Positions 1 to 11,958 of a DNA stretch of 30,630 bases are shown here, piece after piece (within the stretch, counting starts at the first letter, position 1; the number at the start of each line of letters is the position of its first letter). The notes below the pieces were generated by a model. The model saw only the letters and a list, made by a program, of their open reading frames with translations, did not search any database and was not told where the DNA came from. The DNA comes from Rodentolepis nana (lineage: Eukaryota; Platyhelminthes; Cestoda; Cyclophyllidea; Hymenolepididae). The DNA is taken from the NCBI GenBank assembly GCA_900617975.1, contig UZAE01012862.1, positions 1 to 30,630 of the forward strand, in the 5' to 3' direction. The translations under genes were made by a program, and so were the position numbers.

Positions 1-2505
1 AAATATCATAAAGCCTGCCATTTGAAATAAATAAATATCTCTAATCTTCCAACTTCGCTCAAAATGTAAAAGTCTTCATTTTTCCGATACTTATTGGCAA
101 AATAAACTTAGCCAAATAATAATACGAATAAAAGGGGAGCGATTACGTCACTGTGAATAAATTAAAACTTTTATGGCGTTCTCGTCTTAAAGGTTTGTTT
201 TTGCCTTCCTTCACCTGCCTTGGGTGGTATGAGATGAGATGAGACGGCATCAACAGCTTTCTTTAACTTTAGATCTAGCAAAGTCGAAAATATGTTAGTA
301 ATTGTCATCTGCGTGATGTTCTTCAAGTCTCCTACCCCCCCCCCCCCTCAGAACGCATTCATCAAGGAAGACGAGTGTATCCCTGTTGTTCGTCATGTAA
401 ATAAAGTAATGTTCCTGTAGCTGAATGGCTCACTCATTCCACCTCTACCAACGTCAAAAGCACTTTAATTTGAATGACTAATGCGTATGCATTTTCAAAA
501 TTTTTATCAAGGTCAATATTAATCTCCGAAATCTAATTATTTCTACCCCAAGTCTCTCGTAGTGAACCATCGCGTGTCCTCAGGTGCCTTGTTTTAATTA
601 GTTTGATAGACTGATTATTTGGTCCATAAATAAATCTTGCATGAATTCAGTTTCCCCGAGAAGTGGTGTCCAGAATCATTTCACTTCTTTATGTTAACTC
701 TTCCCTATATTAGCTTCAATAGACCTTTAGCAGACAACAACAAGCACTAACCTCTGCCAACTGAAAGATTTCCCCAGTATCAACCATCAACCGTAAAACC
801 AGGGATGTTTACATTTTCAACTATCTTATGACAAACTTTTCTGCTTCACAATTCAATAGGCAAGAGTGAGCGAAAGAATCTATTTGGGAAATTATACTAA
901 TTCATGAACATTTTAAATACTAAATTAGGAAATTGTTTTCCAATTAAATATTCATGGATTGTTTGTAGTTGCCTTCCTGAAAGTCCGAGTTATTGTTTTC
1001 CGACAGCTTGGTAATCGTACAAAACACCACCAACCTAAAAAGTCTTATTATTTATCTGTCAAAGCTCTGGCCAAGACTCTAATGATCATTGGACAATCTT
1101 GTTGGTAATAATTGCTCAACGGCAATTAAAATAATAATGCTTTAATTGAAAAGTTAAACTAAAGCTATGTGGCTTGGGCGTTAATAGAAAAAGCAAAGAG
1201 GTGAAATAAACGACGGGCGGATGCAGTTAATCATAAAACGGACTTTATTGGTTAGAAAATCTCAATCATTAAATACATTCTTTGCATTTTTATTTCATTA
1301 CCTGGTGCATAAAAACACACTTTGTACGTAGACACGTGTTATTTATCTTTCTACCAGTTAATATAAGGCTAAGTAATGAAAGCGTACGTCAATAAAAATT
1401 TTAAATTTATTGATTTAATTTTTTTTCTATTAACAAAAGTATGACGTCCTTTGTATTGCATATTCTATTTATGGAAGTCTTTCTATTCCATTCTGGCAGT
1501 CATATTTACGCTCAGTGCATTCATGGACCCTAATGCGCCAATTACTCTTCAGTGTGAAATTCACCTTGTCCCCTGTTTCTATATCATCGGCTTTTTTTGT
1601 CGTTCATACATTCAAGCTTTTTACTGGCGTTTCCTCATTAATAAGTTCAAACAGTATATTAGCAGATGCATGAAGAAATATTCTATTGATAAATTTGTAT
1701 TCAATGATATAATTGTTGTAATTTGATGTGCCAGTGTTATCGAACGCCTCGTAGAATTTACATGAGGAAAACGTAGCTGAGTATGGTTGCCTAAATATAA
1801 TATTTCCTAACATATTAACACCTAATTGTGAAATCCAACTTTGTGACTTCGAAAGGCAAAAAATATCATTAATACTTCACGAATCTGAATCTCAATTCGT
1901 GTTCTTTCATTTTTCAAAACACTAATATTTTGTCCTCCTGTTCTTGCTTGTATACTTATTGATAACTGATGAAAAATGAACAAAAAATCCGTTATCAATC
2001 ATATGGGGTAAGAAGACAACACGATACTTAACTGGCAGTGCAAAAATATCAAATGTTCTCAACAAATACTTTAAAATTGCGTTAAAATTGTTGATGATAT
2101 AATTTAATTCTGATAAAAATTGGAATAATTCGCACGTATTTTGTTTTGGGATAAAAGTAACTAATGAGAAAAATGACCATTCATATCAGTGAACATTAAT
2201 TAATGATTGTAGAAACTTTTTTGTCTGTAAATAACGCAATTCGTCAAAATAATCGATTAGTAAATATTTTCGCTCCGTTAACTGTACTTACAGCTGAACT
2301 ATTGAATCAAATAAAAAAGAAATCTTTAGCACTTAAATATATGATCAATAATATGTTTAAAAAATAAGTGAAGATTTAATTCTAACATTGAGTTAAATTG
2401 TATTCAATCACGTGCTCTTTTAGTTATCACTTGAGCGCCTTCTGATATATTTAGCCTGTATTCGTTGGCCTGTGTAAACATTTCCACCCGTAAGTCACGC
2501 CAGCA
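1..2505. other. Gene-free region upstream of TSR1
   Basis: No reading frame here resembles a known protein. The longest, a hydrophobic 91-codon frame at 1451-1726, has no splice context or homology that I recognise. A run of 13 C lies at 335-347, and short GAGAT repeats lie at about 230-245. The last 100 bases before 2506 presumably hold the TSR1 promoter and 5' UTR. A pyrimidine-AG site near 2450 could be an intron acceptor or a trans-splice site, but this cannot be decided from sequence. Confidence 0.6.
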
Positions 2506-5500
2506 ATGGGTATGCAACGGCATGTCAGTGGAAGCTTGAAACAAACAAATAAAAAGCACAAAGGGGAGAGGAAGAGAACTATTTCCTTAGATTCAACCAA
2601 GAAATTTGGAACTACAGTCAAGAACATGTCGAAGAAAGATAGAAAGCACTTGGCCAAACAGCAGAGACTGTTAAAGAATAAAATGGTTTGTTCCTTTTTA
2701 GTTACTTACGTTGCCATCTATAGATAGTAACAGCTCAAAAACAAACGGAAAAGCCAACTATGTGCTTGTTGCTCCCTTTAAGCAATAGTATAGACTTGTC
2801 GCTTGCGCAAGTTATGCTTTCTAAAGGCGATTCAAAGTCAGTCAAAACCCCTTTGCCTGATATCGATCTTCCAAAAAATTCATTCAAAGCCAGCTACATT
2901 TTCTCTCCAAGTCTTAAGAAGTCCTTTTGTTTTGTAAATGGAAAATATGGGGATCTTTTCGGCTGTCTTGACCTTGCTAGAATGGCTGATTGGATCATTT
3001 TTGTCCTTCCTGGTGACTTGCTTAAGATAGATATGGATATCTACTCTGAGATCATGACTGCCCTCTACGCCCAAGGTCTCCCACCCTCCGTCTTTGTTAT
3101 CATGTCTAATATTTCTGATCGCAAAGAAATTCTTTCTTTGATACAGGTATTTTTTCAGTTTATCCTTTTTTTACTCAGTCGTGCCTCTCCGCAATCTTTA
3201 TTTATTTTATATAAGTCCAAGTTCTCAGTCGAAGATGGAAAGGTTCGCACACTGAATTCTACTAATGATGCTCACAGTCTCCTCCGTTTTCTCTCTCAGT
3301 CCCAGAAAAAACCCCCATTATCATCGGCAAATAGCTACCTAGCAACTAAGAACGCCCTCAAGGTTGGAACCGCTGCTTCGCGTCTTCGAAGTGGAATGCT
3401 TGTAGAGTCGATCCATGTTGAACCACATGAGGAAAATGGTAAGATTTTCTTATGCTTTAGCATTCTGATTTCAGATTTCGTTATTACGTCAAAATTTGTT
3501 TTCCTCGAATGCAGTTAGCTGGAAAAAATAAATTAAAGTTATTTCTGTTTTCAATTTTTATTCAATATTCACTGAAAATGAGTACTCTTACAATGTCTAC
3601 GGCCATAGCGCCCAAGTTATTCAGCACCTTACTTTATATCAGACAGTATATTTAAATTCTTCAAGAGTTATTATCTTATTGTTTTCGGCGTTCTTTATTG
3701 GTTGCGCCTCAATCTCAACATATAATCTGTTTTATTGTGTAATTCATTCTTTTTCATTTCTAGAAGGCGATGTGTACCTAAAGGTGGAAGGTCTACTTCG
3801 TGGATGGGATATGCCTCTCTTTGATTTATCTTCCTACTTCAAGGATCAGAAGCGTAGTGGTTGTCCCTACATCCATGTGACTGGATGGGGAGATTTTCCT
3901 CTCCGTTGGGCTACTTGGAGAGAGTACAAACCCAACCACAAACTACATCAGCCCACCCCGCGGACCTTCACCTGGAATTCCACCTCGGAATCTGATGAGC
4001 ACTTGGCCGATGCTCTCACAGCTGCCTGGGATAATCTGCAGTTAGGAGGAAGTGATGAGGAGTACGAAGACTTGGAGGATGAAGAAAGCACCGAATTCGA
4101 TGAAGGTATGTTAACGATGAATTTCATTAGATAAATAATGCTCTCGCAGTTGGATTTTTAAGTGTTTGGTATGGCTCTTTGTGGTCTCCATTTGAAATAG
4201 GAAAATCTTATTTTTGCAAGGTAGTGTAGCTCACCTGTCTTGAATTTGTAGCAGATGTTGGGGTTATAGTTCAATTGAAATATTCCTCTTTCTTCCGGAT
4301 TTCAAAACATGGAAAAAGACTCAAAAAATTTATTTGTTTACCGCACAACTCATTCAGTTGTTTATACTTTGGTCGAGGTGGGTGTACTTGCAATCGTTAA
4401 GTAACCCGTGTTTTAAAATTCAAATATCTATCATTTGGGAGCCATATGAAAACAAATCCCCCGTCCTGCATAAAAGGCCACAATTTTTAAACAATTCCGA
4501 TGACCTTTTGCATCGATCTGAGCATCCATCACCATATTTGTACTCGAGCAACTGATTTCCAAATGTCATTGTGGCGTCTAGGAATTGTGGACCTTCATCA
4601 TGTTCTCCTATAGTTCACTAGATATTGTGCTCTTTTTTGTCCTATATATGTGCAAAAAATGAACGAGTCGTCGTAACAAACGCATATCTGGAGTTAAATT
4701 TTTGGGTAATGATTGATTAACGTCCATCTTTGTTCCTTATTGTTTCCTTTCTATAGGTGAAGAAATGTCTGTTGATGAAAAGGAAGATGACGAAAAAGAG
4801 TTCGGAAATAATTCTACTGCTCCACCAGAGTCTGATGGTGATGATGACTCCGTTTACTTTGACGTTAATGAGAATGAAGACACTTCGATCAAGGGTGGTG
4901 TCACTTTCAATAATAGATCCGAAGTAACCGAAATTCCATCCGCGATTGACAAGCTGAAGGCCTCAAGAACAGAACTCCTTTTTCCCGATGAAGTAGAGAC
5001 CCCTCATAACATTACTGCTCGTGAGAGGTTCGTTAAGTATCGTGGTATACCCAGCTTCAGTGAATGTATCTGGCCCACGGAAAATGATACCTCCCTCCCG
5101 TTTGAGTATAGCAAGATCTTCAGGTTCATTAATTGTTTAAAATCATACATACTTATAATATGACGATCAGTTATAATTCATTACTTTCGGTTGATTAGGT
5201 TTGGAAAATACTCCCATAATCGTAGAACACTCTCCAAATACACTTTAAAGGTTCTGAGGGAGCTTGCAAGTGAGGAGAATAAACCTGAAGAACCGACGCA
5301 TATTCCCTCCGGTTCAGTTGTTAATCTGGCCTTGGGTCCTATTCCACAGGCCCTTGGAACATCTATTTTGGAATGCCATACAGATGCTACTCATCCCAGA
5401 CCTCTCACTTTATGGTCCCTTCTTCCATATGAGAGATGTATGTCGGTATTGCATCTCACAATGCACAAACGTCAGTCGGAAAGGCAGGAGTATGAAGCTG

Positions 5501-6952
5501 AAATGAAAGAGGTAGGGGAAGAGGTAACTGGGAAGAATGGTCAGCTTGATCCGGATCCAATTATGGCCAAGGAACCTATGCTCTTCCAGGTATGGTGTTC
5601 TCGTTTTTTTGAAAAAATAATTGACAAATTTGCGTTTAACGAAAATGTGACGTAAGTGGCGGGTTCGCAAATAAACATCAGGCCTGTGTTAACGTTGAAA
5701 TGACATCTCCTTGTAATCTAGAAGACACTTGTTTAATCTAGGCTACACTGACCCAATAGAAAGAAGTCGAAAAATCTGTTGTCTAAGGTGTGTATAACTT
5801 TGGCCACATAGGATAGATTATCCGCTTGGAAACACAATTTGCATAGCAGTGGTGAGATTGTATTCTCAAGTGTTAATCTGAGAGAGAATTTTAGGGGAGA
5901 ATTAAGGGCGCGATGGACGAATTGCACATACGCTTGTATGGATTTGGCGCAGCACATTCAATGATTCAATTCCACTTCCTATCAGCAACCTAGTACATCT
6001 TCCCTCAACTTGGTCTTTAGAGTTCTGGTTTACTTTTAGGAGCACCTAAAGCTCCATGTATTTTATTCTGACTTATATCTGATCTAATTTATCCTACACC
6101 TCATTCAGGTTGGCATTCGTCGTTTTACCGCAAATCCCATCTACTCTCAACCCCTCAAGAGGGTCAACTCAAACTCAAAAATGGAGCGCTTTTTTACTCT
6201 TGCAAACTCTCCTATTGTCGCCACAATGTATGCACCGGTTATCTACGCTCCACAAACCGCTCTTCAATTTCGTATTGAGCCAGCGGAGGTGCGTGACCAT
6301 TGTAATTTTTTATTATTATTTTTGAAGGCGTAGTAGCGAAATGTGTTATCAATTGTTGTAGTGTGGTAATAAGATGCGCTTGAGTAATCTTATTGCTACT
6401 GGTTCTGTACACTCCGTTGATCCCACAAGGGCAATCGTCAAGCGTATTCTTCTCTCAGGACATCCCTATAAGATCAATAAACGTTCGGCTGTTATCCGTT
6501 ACATGTTTCACACTCCTGAAGACGTTGAATACTTTAAAGTGAGTCACCTCGTTTCAGTTCCTGCTATCTAATTAATTTATAAGACTAGTTGACGTCGATA
6601 ACTTCCTTTCTAATAGCCAATCCAAATGTTTACAAAATCGGGCGCTGTTGGTCATATCAAACAGTCGGTTGGTACTCACGGTCTGATGAAGTGTCAATTT
6701 GATCGTCAACTTATTGCATCGGATGTGGTTTTGATGCCTCTATACAAGAGGGTCTTCCCTAGAATGACCTTCCGTGCTCAAGTTACAGCTGAATTCGCAA
6801 ATGCTGAGGAATCAGTTGCATTGGTACCTCCTCAGCATCAAAATAAGCCAATTCAAGGTATTCTTAAGTCGGCGAAGAGGGTCGAGGCTGATGAGGATGT
6901 TCCAATGCGAAGTTCCATATTGTCTCCTGAGGAAGAGGCTCTGTTTTCATAA
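2506..6952 (+). CDS. TSR1: TSR1, pre-rRNA-processing protein (40S assembly factor)
   Basis: Nine exons are inferred: 2506-2685, 2724-3146, 3216-3438, 3764-4105, 4757-5123, 5199-5589, 6109-6288, 6362-6538 and 6617-6952. They give 872 residues, against about 800 in human. Every junction is GT-AG and keeps frame. TSR1 resembles a translational GTPase without catalytic activity and binds late pre-40S particles. The N-terminus is basic with the family pattern LKQxNKxHKG. The AARP2CN-like part is near residues 275-330, followed by an acidic linker at about 365-430. The conserved C-terminal half carries FPDEVETP (near 464), [38 protein letters not shown] and LYKRVFP. The start at 2506 was chosen because the basic leader aligns with the human N-terminus. 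Intron 2 (69 nt) has no in-frame stop, so an unspliced frame also reads through. The identity is firm; small exon-edge errors are possible. Confidence 0.95.
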
Positions 6953-7170
6953 ATTTCTGATCATGTATATATCTTGTGGGTTGTATGTGCCCATGAATTT
7001 ACAAATTAACATTAATTCATCTACGGACTTGCTTTGGAAAATTGTGCTAATTTAACTCGATGATGTTTATTTCAGTTTTCCTGGATATGCGAATTTGAAT
7101 GGGAAATTACGAAAAAAGGCCCCAGTAGATCCCAGAATGAGCGCGTCTGCGCTTAATTATTTATTTTAGA

Positions 7171-7475
7171 TGGCAGCCATTTTGGTAGTTACCAATGGCC
7201 CTTTAGCTGACTTCGGGCTTCACAGGGGGAAGGAATATCAAAGTAACAAAGTCGAGGGGTGGGGAACAGAAGAGTGATTCACAGATGTATAAGAGATAGA
7301 CAGACATAAAGGCAGAGAAAATGCAGGATGAGTACTGTGGAAGTGGTAGAATATGACATACACTGAGGTGATGGTAGTTTGAAGTCAGAAGTCAACTGCC
7401 TATTAATAGACTTCCGCTGTATGAGTATACGTTACCCGGGGTGCACCGCGTGGAGGTAAGTCTATCGCACACCCC
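7171..7475 (-). repeat. Dispersed SINE-like repeat, copy A
   Basis: About 305 bp similar to 17143-17441 and to 28073-28305. Shared blocks, read on the plus strand, are TGGCAG at the left edge, CTTTAGCTGACTTC, GGCTTCACAG, GGATGAGTACTGTG, GAATATGACATACA, TGATGGTAGTTTGAAG, TTAATAGACTT and GGTAAGTCTATCGCACACCC at the right edge. The left edge is preceded by a T-rich tract that reads as an A-rich tail on the other strand, so the element is drawn on the minus strand. No protein is encoded. No clear target-site duplication was found for this copy. Confidence 0.8.
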
Positions 7476-8572
7476 ATATTGTATTGTACTTTATCGTTAA
7501 AGCAGATTGGATAGACTAACGAAGTGCACTTGGTGATGGAGGAGGTGGTGGGGAGGGAGTCAGTCAATATTCAAGCCACCTTTTCTTGAAGTTAATTTAT
7601 CATGTGGTCTGACGCCTGGAATCTCGGTTTCACCCAGAGCATACTGGGACGAATAAAATGTGAACCATAGTTAATCATCTGACACCCTATTTACTTTACA
7701 TTAATAAATAGCCAAGAGATGCAGGAGGATTAAGTCTGAAGAAGTGGACTCAAGTAACAGTCGGAAGGAAGCATTACATGTTAACTCGCTGGGTGATTTT
7801 GAAGTGGCCTGAATCAGAAGGCATTTGCCTAGGTAGAGTTGGACGCTTAAGCTGCGAGTAATGGGAGCAGTGGAAAAGCAGGCATGTATGATTCAGCGCA
7901 TGTGTGACAGCACTAATGAACTTCGCTTGGGTAGTCTTCGCTACTTTTCATACCCCTAGGACCACGTCAGTGAAAAAATGCTGTCATAGAGACAATATGC
8001 CAAGCTTTTTATCTTCCTATCTTATGTCAAACTGTTGACAGTAGACCAACTTCTACCATCTTTCCGGTTCTTATGATTCGTAATGCTCATTCTATATAGG
8101 CCCACGCAATGAATAGTATTGACTTGGGATAGCAGTTCTTTTAATAATTGCATGTCAATGTCGTAGGACACCGACAGACATAGAGCAAAGTCATGGAGCA
8201 CTTGCTTTGTCTGGGGATGAGCAACTTCCACTGATGTTCGTCCAGTCACCCATTATTTTGACCAATACGTAGGCACACGGTGCTCCTGACATCTTATCGA
8301 TCCAGGCAAAGACTGTCATTTGCCAGGTAGAGGGCCGATCTTGAACCAATTACTGAAAATTATTTAACAATCTTCTGTACGAATCTTGACCTAAATAAAT
8401 TCATATTATGCCACAATACATAAAGACAGTCCGTAAACATAAAGGGCGTTGGGACTATAAGTGTTAGGGAACAAGGACAGGAATAAGTAAGTCTTCACAT
8501 TTGGTCTACCCTGCTTGGTGACGTTGCTTCACTTTGACCCAACAAGGTTGTGAGCACACTTCTTAAATGCTT

Positions 8573-8603
8573 GGGGGGGGGGGGGGGGGGGGGGGGNGGG
8601 GGG
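8573..8603. repeat. Poly-G homopolymer with an N
   Basis: A run of 31 positions, all G except an N at 8597. This is a low-complexity tract with an assembly ambiguity, and its true length is uncertain. Confidence 0.95.
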
Positions 8604-9587
8604 TTATACTTTAGTAGCTGAATAGATTGACCATGCCTTATCTTCTCATTAATAGACTGGCTCAAGGTGGCGTCGAAATTCTTTTAATTGACATAAAGCT
8701 CTTACTTTGACGTGAAGTCTCCTGTTAGCAAATTAGCAAATAGCAGTTTTTAAGTAGTCCTGAATGACTGTAATTCGCGTGGGTTTCTATCCGCGCATAT
8801 TCACACATGTCAGAATTTCATTGGCATGCTTAATTATGCTCCAAATATGATGCAGCTATACCCTCATTCTCTTAAGTAATAGGGTGTCTAATTGATTTCG
8901 TTCTTAAGGTTTTTAAAATATGAAGGCCTCGTATGAATTTTCCCTTTTAAACCAGATCTGTTTAGCTCAGATAAAAGAACCCATCAATCATTAGTCGTAT
9001 GGCTAGATCGGCATGATTTTGAGATTGTTCCAGGGAATAGAGAACTAACACGGGTATTTAAAAGTTAATGACCCAAACGGCAGCAAGAGCACGACGTCAC
9101 TATTTTACTAAACATAAATTGAATTAACAATCTGACAAAATAGTGAGTAGTTATTGGTAAAGTATTGAGTAGAGCGTTCTCAGCCAATTTACAATAATCA
9201 TGTCAACCAACCAGACCATATATAAGCACTGGTTAGCTACTTGTTAACTGAGTTGATTTAGTCAATCAAATATCATCCGTGGCCTCGAGTCCAGTGATTA
9301 ATTTCATTTTAATCTACTCTGATGCTACCACTTCAAAACCCATAGATGAATTGAAGTAACAAAAACAAAAAAGATTAGTACCAAAATGCATTTTATCACC
9401 TACACAATGCATCAGGCAAGACGCGCAGGCCAATCCTGAAAGAACATCCAATAAGCAAAGGACAAGGGACAAATTTAAAAAAGAAAATTACGGGTTAGAA
9501 AGTTGAGATTGGCAGAAGAAAGTGTAAGGATAAAAGTGTACAGAAGTGGAGACAAAAAGGTTTCAAGAGAAATATAGAACATGAAGT

Positions 9588-10815
9588 TTACTTTCTGTGT
9601 TGCTTCACTTTCCCATTAGAATTCTCTGTGAAAGAAAAAGTTCATGAGAATTACGCATATAAAAAGATATGACCGAAGTGAGATAAAGCCCACCTGAGAT
9701 GGCCTGGTTGGTAGATTTCTTGCTGGTGTATCCATTTTCTTTCACATCATTAACAGCACTGTAAGTTGTAGACCGATGTGACTTGCGACTGGTCTTGCTT
9801 GAAATCCAGTGCCACAAGAAAACGAGGACCAGAACAATGACACCGCAGATAATTATACCCAAGAAAAGCAGCTCAATATCTGCGCCATCAGTATCTTCGA
9901 GGAACTAAAATAGGCAACAAGTAATCAATCAGTTATAATGGGCAATCCTCAAAAGGCAAGAAGAGATCTTACTGAGATGGTCTGATTAAAAAGTGAATGA
10001 AAATAGGGCTTTCCATTTTGATCTTGATAGGTCAAAATGACAGCGAGATCAAACTGTTGAGCAGCCAATTGTACAGCTGGAACAAAGGTATAGAGAAGGC
10101 TAGCCTAAAAGCAAATTCAAATTAGTAAAAAAATAAAGCATGTTATTGTAACCGCGATATGTTGAAACAAACCTGCTGTTTGGGTTCTAGAGTGTTCTGA
10201 AGACGCTGAACAGTGAAGTTTTGAATGTGATATCCGAAGTAACGAGGATAGTGCAAAGAAGCCTCTAGAATGTACAGAGAGTAGGAATTTGAGCTTTTTG
10301 GATTGTTTTCCAAAGAGACAATAAACGTGGCTGGTTTTCCAGCAACAAGCGAGATTGCATTAGTGGATTCAGGTTGGCCAAGTGGTGGAACAACGAAAGA
10401 CAGTAAGGCACTGATATCTGCCGATCCCTTGTAAAAATCAACCTCCTCTACCTATAAAATAAGTAATAGAATTAAGCAAAATTTGATAATAACAGGGTGA
10501 AACGATAGCAAGCAAAACTTGCAGTAGGTTCATTTTCAGATTGAGTTTTGGGAGGCAAAATTGGTTCATCATCACCGATCTCAACATCCTGACAACTGAC
10601 CTGAGCACCTATAACGGATATTGACTTAAAAGGTAAGAAAATGTACAACGTGGAAGATAACACAATTGAGAAGTATCAATCAAACGTTAGATAATAAGCT
10701 ACTTTGTGTAAATACACAGTAAACAAAGCTTTAAATGACGAAAAAGACGGCAAACATTTTAAAGACAGGGAAACTGACAAAGATAGAGCAGAAGTAACGA
10801 CCAGAAACGCGACAT
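9588..10815 (-). CDS. SSR1: TRAP-alpha / signal sequence receptor subunit 1
   Basis: Exons in transcript order are 10815-10779, 10608-10523, 10451-10173, 10104-9973, 9904-9694 and 9625-9588, giving 260 residues (human about 286). TRAP-alpha is a single-pass ER membrane subunit of the translocon-associated protein complex beside Sec61. Exon 1 plus exon 2 gives a signal peptide, MSRFWSLLLLYLCAQVSC. A short acidic stretch follows, much weaker than the long acidic region in vertebrates. The lumenal domain has LHYPRYFGYHIQNFT and LFNQTIS, with N-glycosylation sequons near 119 and 174 at places conserved in the family. A membrane segment spans about 187-212, and the cytosolic tail is basic, ending KVKQHRK. 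Intron 2 (10452-10522) needs a GC donor. If the last intron (9626-9693) were retained, translation would stop at 9605. The gene is divergent from RAB2. Confidence 0.92.
10452..10522 (-). other. SSR1: GC-AG intron in SSR1
   Basis: The donor reads ACT followed by gcaagt, and the acceptor ends ttatag. Exon 3 (10451-10173) is 93 whole codons, so exon 2 must end in phase 0. That fits the GC donor after PT. The only nearby GT, three bases on, would shift the frame into a stop. Confidence 0.75.
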
Positions 10816-10993
10816 ATTTTGAAGTGAACGCTTTAAGTTAATGTACACGTCAAGTATATGTTTGTGCATAACAAAATTTATTTTAAAAATAAGTTAATAT
10901 ATAATATTCATAAAAATTATAAATTTTTGACCGGGCAATATTTCGTTTATACTTATATATGTTTGGAAGCGCCCTTCACAAAAACTGTAGAAA
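10816..10993. promoter_or_regulatory. Shared SSR1-RAB2 divergent promoter region
   Basis: Only 178 bp separate the SSR1 start codon (10815, minus) from the RAB2 start codon (10994, plus), so both promoters and both 5' UTRs must fit here. The stretch is very AT-rich. ACTGTAG lies just before the RAB2 ATG (AG at 10989-10990) and could be a splice or trans-splice acceptor. No named promoter element is identifiable. Confidence 0.6.

Positions 10994-11958
<965 letters not shown>

Larger units (their letters stand above)
6953..9587. other. Gene-free region between TSR1 and SSR1
   Basis: This stretch holds the TSR1 3' flank (no AATAAA seen close to the stop), one copy of the dispersed repeat (7171-7475) and a poly-G run with an ambiguous base (8573-8603). 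A 75-codon frame on the minus strand (8022-8249) has no ATG start and no family that I recognise. No RNA gene was recognised. Confidence 0.6.

Noticed and set aside
3147..3178. 32-nt intron in TSR1 ending at TACTCAG
   Set aside because: It shifts the frame into a stop after 11 codons; the acceptor at 3215 keeps frame and matches human length.
4334..4555. 73-codon frame inside TSR1 intron 4
   Set aside because: It lies wholly in a 651-nt intron with no family resemblance.
8022..8249. 75-codon minus-strand frame with protein-like composition
   Set aside because: It begins at GTG, has no in-frame ATG, no convincing splice partners and no recognised family.
9605..9693. Unspliced SSR1 C-terminus ending at 9605
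   Set aside because: A strong acceptor (ctttttctttcacag) and a 68-nt intron equal to its neighbours give a basic tail like other TRAP-alpha proteins.
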